This document shows positions 23,401-35,682 of a stretch of DNA of 64,000 bases, piece by piece. The first letter of the stretch is position 1. The number at the start of each line of letters is the position of its first letter. The notes under the pieces were generated by a model. It ran no database searches and was not told where the DNA came from. It worked only from the letters and a program-made list of their open reading frames with translations. The stretch covers positions 6,919-70,918 of the forward strand of contig CAJNOL010001244.1 of assembly GCA_905250125.1 (NCBI GenBank). Reading direction: 5' to 3'. Position numbers and translations under genes: made by a program. Source of the stretch: Rotaria sordida. Its lineage: Eukaryota > Rotifera > Eurotatoria > Philodinida > Philodinidae.

Positions 23401-25118
23401 CACTTATTTTTGAAAAATAATTATTCTATTTCTTAATTTTAAATAAATAATAAACTTCATATCAGTAGCAATTTTACTAATTTCTTTTTACTGATACAAG
23501 TACTATAACAACATGATTGTTTCATTTACATATAATATTGATAAACAGTCAAAACAATTTGAAAATAAATATGAATAAAGTTCTAATAGTCTAATTAATG
23601 TTTACTCCATATTTTTTTCTAATTGTTATAAACTTTCAAATAATAGCTAATTAAAAAAATTAGAAAGATCCTTGTTATCAAAATACTTTATTATATTAAA
23701 TATTCTATACAAACTACTTCAAAAAGATACAAATTTATTATTATTGTGTCTTTTTATCCTTTATGATTTTCTTCTGATTCTATGTACATAAAACTTTTTA
23801 ATTGATTATTATCGAATAAATAGATTTTTTTTTCTTCATATTAATTATTCATTGTCTATTAAAATATATTCATTTTATTAAAAAATCAATGAGATATCAT
23901 GAACAGAATCAATGATTTATAAATAGTTTAATTTATATTATCAAAATTTTTTATTACGTAATATGTTCATCCACATTATTAAAGAAAGGACACATGATCG
24001 AAATGAATCACTTTTTTGTTGCATTTGAAATTTGAGTAGTGAGCATAATTTGACATTTATTGATAAATCAATTGCTAATTAATTCGATGGAATTATGTAC
24101 ATCTTACATATTGATATTATTTAACAGAATTCGACTATATCTTACAGATTAATCGACGATCAAACTTTACGATGAAAAAAAATGTACTTTTGTTTTAATT
24201 GATATTCATGCATGTAATCAATTTTAATGCTAAATTTTGTATGAATATAGAACAGTGTAAAAAATGATAGAATTGCATGTTTTTTTTTGACATCTATTAT
24301 AGAATAAACCAAAGTATACAATTTTCAAAACATAAACAGTAATTTAGTAGATTTTTTTTTTTGAAGAATATATCTTAATATTTTAATAAATAAACAAGTT
24401 TCCAAATTTTTCAAGTAACATTTGTTGATTTCTTTGTCTGATCAAATAAAACCCATTTTTCAAAATAAAATATTCAGTATAATTTTGCATTAAAAACTTT
24501 AATCCATGTGACATTCTTAAAATTGAACAAGGTGAAAATAAGTATAAAAAAAAATTTCTGATTATATAGCAGTTGCATATCATATATTTTTAGTTTATTA
24601 GAAATCAATAAGTCTAATTTCGAAATATTTTTTTTCTACTATTTGATTTAAAAACAAAAGTAAAGTCTTCTAAGGCAATATTATTCACAAAAAAAACAAT
24701 TTTTATTAGTTCTTCCTAGTTTGAATTATATTTAAACTCTGTTTGAGTCTGTGGGTGGGTAAATATGGTGTATTAAAAACCTTTTTTTACTTTTCTATGG
24801 CCGACGGGTTTCACTTCCTATCACTACAAACCTTTTTACACCAAATGATTGAAAAATATTTCTTACGTTCTGACTATTTAGAAAAAAAAAACATTTTACA
24901 AACGTCACGCATGTTACTTGATGATTCGGTATTAATTAAGTTTTATATGCTTCCGTCGTTTTCGATGTAAGTGGCGAAAGAAAGGAGAATAGGTAAACTG
25001 CACGTCCGACAGTATGAGATGAAACGAAAAAAAAAGAACAAGAAAAACAAATTTTTTTTTTCATGACAATTTACTATTCAACGACCAAAACAAGAAATAA
25101 GCACATTCACCTAAGAGA
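23401..25118. other. AT-rich upstream region of the second hydrolase gene
   Basis: No gene seen. It should contain the promoter and 5' untranslated region of the plus-strand gene starting at 25119. Its sequence does not obviously match the region upstream of the first hydrolase gene. Confidence 0.45.
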
Positions 25119-28100
25119 ATGTCTAAAACTATGAAGAGTTTCAAAAGCACTGTACATCAGCTTCAAGAAATACTTAAAAAAAGTAAGTTTTTCTTTTACT
25201 ATTTTCTCTAAATTGCTAACTGATACAAACAACTTCAATAAATTTTTTTTACATATTTCTCTGTTATTTCTTGTGTAATGATTCATTTACCACTTATATA
25301 GTAATAACAAGTATTAATGATAAAAAAAAAGTATTGAAGCATTACTTATTTTCATTCAATCGCCTTATCAGCAATAGGATAAAAAAAGCAAAGCAAGCCT
25401 GCATATTCACGTCATACATGACGGTGCATTATTTATCACAAAGAGATATTTGATTGATCATCTAATAAGATTAATCAAATCTGTGAAAGTTAATACTTGC
25501 TCAGAATAAATGACTCTAAAAAAGTAAAAACAAACTCATTTTCAAGCACTATACACAATAATGAGTACTCAACATAACTGCAAATCATTTGAAAAGAATA
25601 GTAAATTTCAATCATTGATTCAATTTCATTTTATTTTTATCTTATAATTATTTCTTTGATAATAATTGTATTTTATTGTGATCATCAGTATTGTTTATTG
25701 AATTATTTTTAGAGTCAACAAAAAATCGTCGTGCTCTAGCAATTCAAAACAAATCAGGTGAAAGATTTAAATATAATTGTTTTTCAAAAAGATTATTTTC
25801 TTAGTTTATATGATAATTCTATTAGATTCATAGATGGAAACAGTTGGGAACAAAAGAATATTTTTGAAATTAAAAGACAGTACATTTCATAAATGTTGAT
25901 TATATATGTTTAGATAAGCCCTGGCTCGATCTTCAATTTCATGATGTTAATCGAAGATCGATCAAAATGCCACATGACTTGGAAAATGACATGAAAGAAC
26001 CACCAACGCTAATCGATGAAAGGATATTAGATCGAATACAAGGATCTATAATAGGAATGGCAATAGGTGATGCTCTTGGTGCACATGTTGAATTTCGTCC
26101 TCGTCAATTTTTGGTTGAATATCCTGTTACTGATTTTCAAGCAGGAGGAACGTGGGGTCTTAAGAAAGGACAGGTACTATGACTTCCTTACACCATGTAT
26201 TAAGATCAAATTCAAATCATTATTAGCAATGTCTTTTCTCGAGGAGAGTTTTTCTTATTGAAAATACTCAGTTTTGAATAGTCGAATGCGTACCGTATTA
26301 CCGATATGTCACAGGTACTTTTCAATACTTGGTTATTTTCCGATACTCAATGGATACTTGGGAGTTTGGAAATGAGATAATTCTGGTTACTCGATTATAT
26401 AACTTAAGGGGAGCCCCCCCCCCCTCCATTTTCCCGACTCAAAATTTTCACATTTTTTGTGATTAGTATATAGATTTAAATACTCTCTATCCATTGAGCA
26501 CACTTTGAGAACTGAAAACCCACATCTTATATATAAAAAACTCGAAAAAAATCACAAAATATGCTGAAAAAACCAAAAAACACAAATTTCTTTGTGTTTC
26601 TCTCAAAATCAGTTTTTTTTCAGCAAAAAAATGAAATCCCCCCCCCCTCCCTTTTCTTCCCTCGCATTCCAACCAATCGAGCTCAAATTTTTACTGTGAA
26701 TACTTTGAACAAATTGGGGTGTCTTTTTTTTTTCTCTCGAAAATATTCTTCCTAAGGAATTTTACTAGGTACCACAAAATTGGCGCTATAAGAAAAAAAA
26801 CGCACTTTTTGATAGTACCGTCAGTAATTTGGTTCTTCTGACCCTCAGAAACGATATTTTCCAAAGAAAAAAAAACGACACACCTCAATTTGTTCCTAGT
26901 TTCTGCAGAAAAAATTTCAGCCCTAAACAATGAAGTATAAGAGTTTGCGGGAGGAAAACTTCAGATCATTTTGCGCCCTTGGGTCGCAAATATCTCTAGG
27001 AAGGAAGTATTTTCGAATTCTGAGTCTATGACAACTTTTTGTTTTACTCATCGAGATCCATCTACCCTGAAAGTTTCAGAAAATTTCACCCAGCCGTTCT
27101 CGAGAAACCTTGGAAAGGGGGGGGGTCGCCTTAAAACAATATTTTTAATGCAGAGTGCTGAGTATCTTACAGATACCTTTCAGTATTCTCTCAATTGACG
27201 AAAGAACCGCTCGAAATGATACCCACCGTTTGAGGTCCCATTAGGTTGACGAGGAAGTCTCAGTAAGATTAGAAGAAGCCTACAGGTTTCGTTTTCATAA
27301 GCTTTTGGAACCAAGTTGGGATCATATTACTGAGTTTTCGACCTAGTTCTAGATAAATACTGAAAAGTTAAAAAAAAAGAAATTTTAATGTAAAATTTTG
27401 CTCATATATAGATCGAATCATTCGTGAAGTATCCTAGAAGTTTCAGCTGAAAACAATCTTCTTTTGTCGAGGTATCGAATTTCTAAAACCTAATCACTTG
27501 CGACGGGCATGATACAAAAATCGAGTCCACTCGAAAATTCAATATTTTGACAAGAAAAAAAAGATTATTTTCAACTGAAACTTTAAGGATATTCTACGGA
27601 TCATTAAATCTATCTATGAACACAGTTTTACGTTGAATTTTTGTTCTTTGATTTTTTGGTATATAGTTAAAGCTGGATTAAAAACTCAGTAAAATGACGA
27701 TAATTTGGATCCAAAGGCATACAGGGGACGAATTCTTTTAGAACTTTGCTAGTCTCACCGAGATGTTCTTATAAGCACAATATGCACTCAAACAGTGGGT
27801 ATCAATTCGGATGATTCCTTCGTAAGATAATTTCCCGGGGTAAGAGAAGGAATAGTGGAAGCTTTGAGCTTGAAGTCTCATAGAATTTTTTGGAGTCTTT
27901 CAAAATATTGAAGGTCACTGTTTCCACTCTTAATTTCCAGTAGCACATCCGTGAACGTACCTATGTCACTTTGCTATCACAGTACTTTTTTTCGATAGTC
28001 TGAAGTCAGTATTCTAGTCTATTACGTTTAAAAGATTCCTTAAGAAATATTTTACAAACTTCTCGAAGAATCACAATAGAGCTTCTCTTGACTTTACGAG

Positions 28101-31100
28101 CTATTCACTGAGGATTTCTCGTAAATCCACAGTGATTATTACAACTTCTGTCAAAGGCCGGATACGATGTTATTTATCATCACATTTATATACGCTTCGC
28201 GTTGGCGGTGGAGGGAGAGGCAGAGAGAGGGCGGAGGAGAAAACAGCAGAGATTTCAGTCTGTATGTCTAAAAATCTCGTGAGGTCTTCTGAAACTCTAC
28301 GAAGTCTTTTGAAATCCAAAGAAGCTTGCCGAAGTTTCGTGAAGTCTCATGCAGTGTTGAAGCCTGCTATTTTCTACTCTATCGAGAGGAGGGAGAATGA
28401 TTTTCTCATATCTTCTACCCTCATAAATGAAAAAAAAAGTCATTTATATGTTGAAAATAACACTTACTTCTATAGTTGTTAGCATCATAAATCTTAATAT
28501 AACAAATGAAATTGATTTTCTTTAATAGTTATTTGAAGTGGGTGCTGGGTTTGCATCATAGAAGGTATGTCCTTCTTCATCAATTCTCAAGTGAATCTCT
28601 AGAAATTACACGTTTTTCATAGACTTCCTACAAACTCATCAGGATTTCGCATGTTCCAGGGGACCCGCCGGCGAGTCTACAGCTGAATATTGACTTTCAC
28701 ACTTTCGCTGGTGTTATTAAAGACAAAAGTGTAATATTGACAATTGCTTTCCTGTAGATGGCGCATAAATGTGGAGAACAAAAAACAATCTTGTAGTTGA
28801 GAATTATTCGCTACGCTTTTCTGAAAATCGAAATAGAAAGTCAGGTTTTTTTTAAATATACAAACTTCGAAGAATCTTTGCAAGTAAATAAAATAGGACT
28901 TGCTAGTGTATTTTATCAATAGATGCCAGCAATTTCCAGACAGTATATCAGATAGAAAGTTAGTCTATTTGCTTCCTTTCCATCTTATCTGAGAAAATCT
29001 TTTATCAACAGTTTCGATCAAAACTAAAAACAACTTTGTATGAATCTAGTAGCATCTATACTTTACAAATCAGGTTTTAATATTAAAGACACATTTTCAC
29101 AGTATATTAATGTCTCATAATAGACTTAGTTCAAGTTTCACTTTTCATCAATAGAAAGACATGTCTTTTTATGAATATAGCAGTTAGACATACATCCTTG
29201 GTCGTTTTAAGGAAAAAATTGATGCATATGCTTTTAGTATGTTTTTTCAGAAAGAAATATTTATAAAAATGTTTTCATTCGACATTGTTCCATATAAAAA
29301 TGATAATATATGTTTTAATACATTTTCGACTTTTAATAGATAATTTCATATTTATTCAAAACCATCATTTTTCCTGTTTTGCCCAATCATTATTCATTAT
29401 GAAAAAAAACTTTGTCTGTATTACACACATGTAATTACAGACACGATCGCGTACATTGAAGTATAGCATTTTAGACACTTAAGAAGTTAATCAGACAGAT
29501 TCTTCTTTCTATGTTATAATTCGTAATAGAAAAAAAAAGCTTTTTAGGTATATACTACTTGCCAAATAGTGTGCCAGCATTTGAATTTATCAGAAAAACA
29601 GATGTTAGAAATACAGAATAGAATTAAATCTTATCCAAGAACATTTGAAAAGTATTTTTAACATCAGAATAAATTTTTCTCTTCTTGTGTTTTTTATTCT
29701 ATATGAATGTTTTGTAACAATTAGAATGATATTAGTAGTCTTTCTCCTACCAGTTACATCATAGTTAATATCATTCTGTTTTAGTTCACCGATGACACTT
29801 CTATGGCCCTTTGTTTAGCTAACTCACTGGTATCCAAAGGTGATTTCAGTCTCTATGATCAGCTAGTTCGTTATAAATGGTGGTTTACACAAGGATACAT
29901 GTCATCAACCGGAAAATGTTTTGATATTGGTACGGCTACGAGTCAATCATTACAAGAATTCGAACAGCGTCAAGCGGTTTTTGCTCAGAAACATAACATC
30001 CCTCCTGAACAAATAGACTATATTTCCGGTGAAAAAAACCTCATCAATGAATTTGACGTCTATTGCAGTGAGGATGGAGTCGCTGGTAATGGAGCTCTTA
30101 TGCGTCTTGCACCAGTACCACTCTTTTTCTATCGTTTTCCACCATATGCTGTTGAATATTCAGGTCATAGTGGACAGATCACTCATGGTGATATAAAAGC
30201 TTATGATGCATGTCGTTACTATGGTGCTCTCATTGTTGCTGCTCTTCAAGGTTACAGAAAAGATCAACTTCTTGATAAACAGTTTTATGCTAAACATACG
30301 GATTGGTTTAGTGGAAAACCTCTTTGTAATGAGGTTAAACAAATCGCTGAAGGTTCTTATAAAAAACCAGGTGGATATGATGATGGAATTCGAGGTAAAG
30401 GATATATTATTAATGCTCTTGAAGCAGCTTTATGGGCTTTTTGGTCTGATGAAAATTCATTTGAGCGAGGTGCTTTAGCCGCTGTAAATCTTGGTGATGA
30501 TACTGATACAACTGCTGCCATATATGGTCAATTAGCTGGTGCTTACTATGGCTACAAAAAACTACCTCAACGTTGGCTTCGATATGTCTATGCTAAGAAA
30601 TTTATGTTAAACTTGAGCAACTGGATTGCTTATGAAGGAGAAATGTGGCAACCATCAGAAGAATTATCTCCAGATATCTCATCTGCACCACATCAACCTT
30701 ATTCGAATGAAATGAGTACTAAAATAATTGCACATGATCCGAACTTAAATATATACCCGACGCGGAGGGGCGGTGCTATTTCTACTGTTCATTTACCGGA
30801 ACATAATGAGGCAGCAGGTGCAGAAAAATACGAAAATCCAAGAAGACTTCGCTATATTTATTCAGATGAGTCTACGAATCATCCAATCTCGTCGCCAACG
30901 TTGCCAAGGAATAAAGAAAGGGTTAAACATCATAATATGACCTCACATTTTACTTTTGGACCTCAATCTGAGGAAGTGATTAACACAGCGTCTCTCAACA
31001 GACCAAGATCGAATATATATTCTTCACAAATTGAAGAATCTTTTTACCCAGTTAATTCAATCAATTATTCTGGAAAAACACCACATGACAATAAGCTGCA

Positions 31101-31680
31101 TAAATTGTCACTGCGCGAGACCAAATCAATTACTACCGCAGGTGAATGTGCTGCTTCAATGCGAACAACTTTGATGCAAAGACCATCTGTCCTAGATGAT
31201 AAGAATTCGAAAATGCCAGTCGAATCGTCTGAAAACATAACATTTTCAAGTCGAGCTCCACCACAAAATCCAGCACCGATAAATCATTTCAATGTGAATA
31301 AACATGGTGACCTTATGACACGAGAACAAAACTACCTTCCACAAGACACTGTTCCTTTGCCGCAATCTGCTATGAGGAACTCAAAAGGTACATCGTCGAC
31401 ATCGAATACATCTCAATTCCGTACACACGAAACTCCTAAAAAATTACAGCGTCTTGATCAACCAATGCCTGATGATTATCGGTCTTCCGTTACCAATGAT
31501 AAACAAACTAAGGACAACCGATTACCACCGATATCAACAGCTGATCCTGTAGCTCCAACACAAACAAAACCTAAAAAGAGAAACGAAACACGCTCGGGGA
31601 AAATATTGAATACAGATTTAGTTGACTCGAACCTTCCTAGCCGAAGACATAAGGACAAGGACAAGAGTAATACTAAATAA
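25119..31680 (+). CDS. ADP-ribosylhydrolase (DraG/ARH type), paralogue without SAM-PARP
   Basis: Four exons: 25119-25182, 25713-25757, 25914-26173 and 29785-31680, GT-AG with phases 1, 1, 0; 2265 nt, 754 residues. Same layout as the fusion gene at 1-5206 but on the other strand. RIQGSIIGMAIGDALGA, FTDDTSMA across intron 3 and LGDDTDTTAA show that the metal-binding residues of an ADP-ribosylglycohydrolase are intact, so it should remove ADP-ribose from protein or small-molecule targets. The long polar, probably disordered tail keeps scattered matches to the linker of the fusion gene, then diverges into a Lys-rich end (RRHKDKDKSNTK) and stops; no SAM or PARP sequence follows. The first exon (MSKTMKSFKSTV) differs from that of the fusion gene. 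Intron 3 is 3.6 kb against 1.15 kb in the paralogue because of an insertion. Confidence 0.88.
26260..28708. mobile_element. 2.45-kb insertion in intron 3 of the second hydrolase gene
   Basis: Introns 3 of the two paralogues align on both sides: TCTCGAGAAGAGTCTTATTAA in the minus-strand copy corresponds to TCTCGAGGAGAG...CTTATTGAA on the left here and GGTGTTATTAAAGAC on the right. Everything between is absent from the paralogue, so that copy shows the empty site, and TTATT(G/A)AA on both sides may be a diverged target duplication. Inside are C runs, a foldback and no credible coding gene. No clear terminal repeats, so the class is unknown; it could be several nested elements. Confidence 0.7.
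27195..27830. repeat. Foldback within the intron insertion
   Basis: Arms of about 300 bp: GATACCCACCGTTTGAGG at 27219 pairs with CTCAAACAGTGGGTATC at 27788, and AAGTTTCAGCTGAAAACAAT pairs with ATTATTTTCAACTGAAACTT, around a centre near 27515. No coding gene. Confidence 0.75.
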
Positions 31681-31832
31681 TTCCCAATCTAATAATAACC
31701 GCAACGAAATTCCTTGGGGTCTTAGGAGCTGTGACTCCTAAGAGCGTAACATTGCTGACAAAATCATCGTTTTTTAACTCAAATGTCATATGTGTTTTCA
31801 TATACATATAAATCTCTTTCTTTTTTGCATGC

Positions 31833-31838
31833 AATAAA
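31833..31838 (+). terminator. Probable poly(A) signal AATAAA of the second hydrolase gene
   Basis: AATAAA 153 bases downstream of the stop codon, followed by a T-rich stretch. Confidence 0.45.
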
Positions 31839-32864
31839 GACTGTTCGGCACTTTTTATTCTTCAATTTTTTTGTATAAATGTCGTCACATAGAGTTTAAA
31901 TGGTTTAGTTGTTGGATTTATCTGTGAATTTATTTCAGAATTCTTACTTTTCATTGAAATATAACTTGACAAACGCGATCAAATGATATACGTAGTTTTT
32001 TTTAATCTCCAAAACCTGTCGAAAAAGTCTCCACATATTGCCATATTGTCGTAGAATTTGTTAAGACATTTTTGTACATATGTCGGTAAGATTTGTCTAA
32101 AACTTTGATTAGAAGCTCGTAATTTCGTATGAATCTGTTTGCATATAGCATTTACGATGATAATCTCAGCTTTTTCTTATGCACTTCGAATTCTCTTTTT
32201 TTTTTCAAGTAACCCATTGATAATTGAATTATATAATAATGGTCGCTTTCTCGTATAAACAAGGATATACACATCTACTGTCAATAAAGCAATGTGTAAT
32301 AGTAAGAAAGTGTATGGAGTAAATCACTAATTGAACATGTGAGAATTGTTTGAATAAAGAGTAAATCTTACTTTGGTCGAAAAGAAAAATATCAAAAGAT
32401 AAAAATGTCGAAAAATAAGATGTCGATTAAAATGTTGAAAGATAAATATGCCAAAATGCAAAAAGATCGAAAGGTGAATATGCTGACTTATTTAAACATC
32501 GAATCAATACAAATTATTTGTCAGTTGATGAGAAAAGATTCAATATGTTTATTTCATTTATAGAGTTTTTATTCATAAGAAAAAGAAAATTTTAATGCAA
32601 AGCAAAACTGAACAATGCGCAGCATCTTAATGAACAACTTAACTTGAATTATACATATGTTTTACATCTTTTTTTTTTCGTTCCAACAACTAATGACAAA
32701 CCAGAAAGAAATTTCTGACGAGCTGATGATACCGTCATTATATCGATCATAAAGAGTATTGTTATGATTTTGATTGAATGTTGTCCGTGAATTGGCCTTG
32801 GATGTACCAGCAGACCATTGGATAACAACAGTCAGAAATCGTTTTTCTTCTGCTTGCAAGGTGA

Positions 32865-32985
32865 ACATGAGTGTGGGTATAGATTTGGAAGTGGGGGTGT
32901 ATAGGTACGAGTGTTTGTGACTGTGACTGCAGGTGTAGGTGTACGTTTCTACTCCCAAATCATGCCCACACCCACACCCTTGATT
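32865..32985. repeat. Degenerate TGTGGG-like G-rich/C-rich hairpin
   Basis: GAGTGTGGGTATAG and GTGGGGGTGTATAGGT lie on the left and GCCCACACCCACACCC on the right, so a G-rich half faces a C-rich half. Similar patches are at 17405 and 35040-35235. Confidence 0.5.
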
Positions 32986-33164
32986 TTCCATAGTTTCTTT
33001 TATTCGAGATTTTAACATCTTGTCATCTTTACATTTCGACATCAGTAAGATAAATCGAATAAAGAGGTATGATGGAAAAAAGCATGTACTCAAGGGTGTT
33101 ATGTGTTGCCAGTTCAATAGATATCTTCTCACCAATCATAGAATAAATAAAATAACTATTATAA

Positions 33165-34195
33165 TGTTCACTAATGATACACTCTACGCCACATCGTTTG
33201 GCTAAAGCACTGATGACTAGACGTGGTGTTAGTCTTTATAATCAGCTGGTTAACTGCAAATGATAATTTAGATAAAGATACATATCACGGATTGGATATT
33301 GTTTTGACATTGGCGATACTACTTGTGGTTCACTACTTACATTTGAGTGTTGTCAAAATCGTTTTGCTAAGAAATATAACATTACAGCTGAACAAATGGA
33401 CAACCTTTTGCGATGAAAAAATTTTTAATAAATTTCACATCTATTACAGTGAGGATAAAGTTGCTGGTAATGAAGCTCTTATGCGTCTAGCACTAGTACC
33501 ACGTTTTTGCTATTGATCCCCACTATGTACTGTTGAATTTTCTAACCGTAGCGGACAAATTACACATGATGACATGTAAAACGATTGCTGAGTGTTCTTG
33601 TCAGAGACCAAGTGGATGTGAAGATGGAATTCAAGGCAAAGGATATATTGTTAATGCTCTTGAAGTAGCTTTATGAGCATTTTGGTCTGATGAAAATTCA
33701 TTTGAGCATGGTGCTCTTGCTACTGTAAGTCTTGATGATGATACTAACACACCTGCTAGCATACGTGGAAAATTAGCTAGTGCTCACTACGGCTTTAAAA
33801 AACCTTCCATAGAATTATCTTGAATACCTCTATGGCAATAAATTTATATTGAACTTGAGTATGTGGATTACCTACGAAGGGCAGCAATGACAACCAACGG
33901 CAGAGACAACTACTAAGATTTCTTACTCTACTTCTCAATTATAATCTAATAGAACTACAAATCCGGATTCTTCTAATAAATTAGTTATGAATAAGCAAAC
34001 AGCGAAGATAAAGCATTTCTATGACCATTTAAGTCACAACAAGGAACTAATTCGTCATCAACAAAACCACATGCTTCTACTTCTGAATGTTTTTGCATGA
34101 AACCATCTGTGAATAGTTCTTATAAAAAAATTCAATTTGATAATGAATCTAATAGTCTCTCGGTATTTTTAAGAAAATAAACTGTGAAAAGTTTA
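33165..34195 (+). pseudogene. Decayed third ADP-ribosylhydrolase copy
   Basis: Matches exon 4 of the two intact hydrolase genes in order: TTCACTAATGATACACTC corresponds to the FTDDTSMA codons, then YYSEDKVAGNEALMRLALVP, GYIVNALEVAL followed by a TGA in place of Trp, AFWSDENSFEHGAL, and LDDDTNTPASI in place of LGDDTDTTAAI. Frameshifts split the early part, about 100 codons between the Pro-rich and Gly-rich blocks are missing, and there are several in-frame stops. The metal-binding Asp residues are partly replaced (TDD to TND, DTDT to DTNT), so it is dead. Upstream exons were not found. Same strand as the intact copy 1.5 kb upstream, so probably a tandem duplicate. Confidence 0.85.
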
Positions 34196-34689
34196 TAATT
34201 GACAAAAAACACTATTATTTAAAACTTGACACTTAATGAATTTTTATTAGCAATGCCAATAAGGAACATTCAATTGCATGACGACTCTTCATAACGTCTT
34301 TATTATCTAAATTTTGTTTATCGGCTACAATTAACTGAAATTATATAATACAAATATGTGACTTATAAAGGCTATGTTAGTAGTATTTAGACGGCATTAG
34401 TTTTGTCAGTATGGACACGAACCGATTCAAGTTAAAACGAGTTTGCTACAAAATGTGTGAAAGATTATAAGAAACTTTTACCTTCTTCTAATAGAGAACC
34501 ATATATTCCTATATATCAATAATCAATACATTTAAAATTAGTGGCTACATTTTTGAGATTACACATTCCAGAAGTATTGTCTTTTCTAAAATAGATGTTG
34601 AGTGCACACATCATCATATTCTCATATTCTGTTAAGCTTCCATAACAAGAAGAGAATAAGTTATATTTGATCTGACATTTTTTGTGAAC

Positions 34690-34985
34690 TACGATCTAAA
34701 AGGAGTGTTACAGTAAATAGGATAGAAATTTGCACCCATCCTCCTTCTACAGGCCATGACAAATGCCTTAACAAGTTTCCCTCTCCGTACCAACAGACAT
34801 TGCTGATACATAATCGAAGACTACATATCAATAACGTCTCACTACAACATATGAACTACTTCCTTACTGCAGTTCTGGAGGATTAAGTAAAAGAATGATG
34901 AAGAAATGTGTCTCAAAATAGATAGAATAAAAACAATCTTCCTGCGCTTAGCAACAAGAGCTACATTGTTTTTCACATTTTAACT
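34690..34985. repeat. Dispersed repeat of about 290 bp, copy 1 (partner at 46655-46970)
   Basis: Same orientation as the partner. Shared words include CATATGAACTACTT / TATATGAACTACTT, CTGGAGGATTAAGTAAAA, TATCAATAACG and GCTACAT followed by a TTTTACATTTTAA end. No coding capacity; could be a MITE or SINE-like element, but no terminal repeats were recognised. Confidence 0.7.
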
Positions 34986-35039
34986 CATTGAGTCCCAAAT
35001 GATTTCTGCTGGATTGAATTGAAGCAGACTGTTAGATTA

Positions 35040-35235
35040 GGATATGTCCATAGGTGGTCAGAATACGGGTATGAATAGGTTTTGGTATGAGTATTGTTTA
35101 ACAGATGTATCTCATCTACACCCACAATCCTACTTCCATTCCCACTCACACTGATATCTCCACTTCGGTTGCCACATTGACGCCCATATAAAGATCGACA
35201 TGCCCACACCTACACTCACATACCCGACACTCACC
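35040..35235. repeat. Degenerate C-rich simple repeat
   Basis: A G-rich half (GGTGGTCAGAATACGGGT) followed by a C-rich half (CACCCACAATCC, GCCCACACCTACACTCACAT), similar in build to the hairpins at 17405 and 32865 but more decayed. Confidence 0.45.
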
Positions 35236-35519
35236 AGATTCATACCCTGACGCATTCTTTATAGCTTCATTCCAGAAGATTACATATTGATTTTTATAAA
35301 TTATGTTGTCAAAAAATAATTATACAACATGTGTAGTATTTTTGCTACTATAGTACTCGAAGAATTAAATCCCGCAGGAATTGTAGTAATAGATTTTTTT
35401 TTATTCGTGTTTTGAAGATGTCATATTCATCCGTTCCACTTAAAACTGGAATGATTCCTAGTCAAATTTCTAAGTTTTGAGAAAGTTCAATTAAGCATTA
35501 TGTATATGACTGAATAAAC

Positions 35520-35525
35520 TTTATT
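35520..35525 (-). terminator. Probable poly(A) signal AATAAA of the TRPM gene
   Basis: AATAAA on the minus strand, about 160 bases past the TRPM stop codon. Confidence 0.4.
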
Positions 35526-35682
35526 GCACAATATAATAGAATATATATTCAAAAATAATTCACAGCACAAAAGTAAAAGATATAGTTGCAAACATTTATC
35601 ACAGGAATGTTTAATTATCAATTAGTTTAATATCTGTGAGAAAAGAAATAAATAGAAAATAAAATAGAATTAATTAGTATAT

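Larger units (their letters stand above)
31681..33164. other. Intergenic downstream of the second hydrolase gene
   Basis: Contains a probable poly(A) signal at 31833 and a TGTGGG-like degenerate hairpin at about 32865-32985. The 157-codon minus-strand frame at 32662-33135 runs through that low-complexity patch and is not called. Confidence 0.5.

Noticed and set aside
32662-33135. 157-codon minus-strand open frame
   Set aside because: It runs through a degenerate TGTGGG-like repeat (THSHKHSYLYTPTSKS-type text) and has no domain or splice support.
1-34195. Bacterial contamination as the source of the DraG-type genes
   Set aside because: Genes have several GT-AG introns and the same base composition as their neighbours; an ancient transfer remains possible but is not shown.
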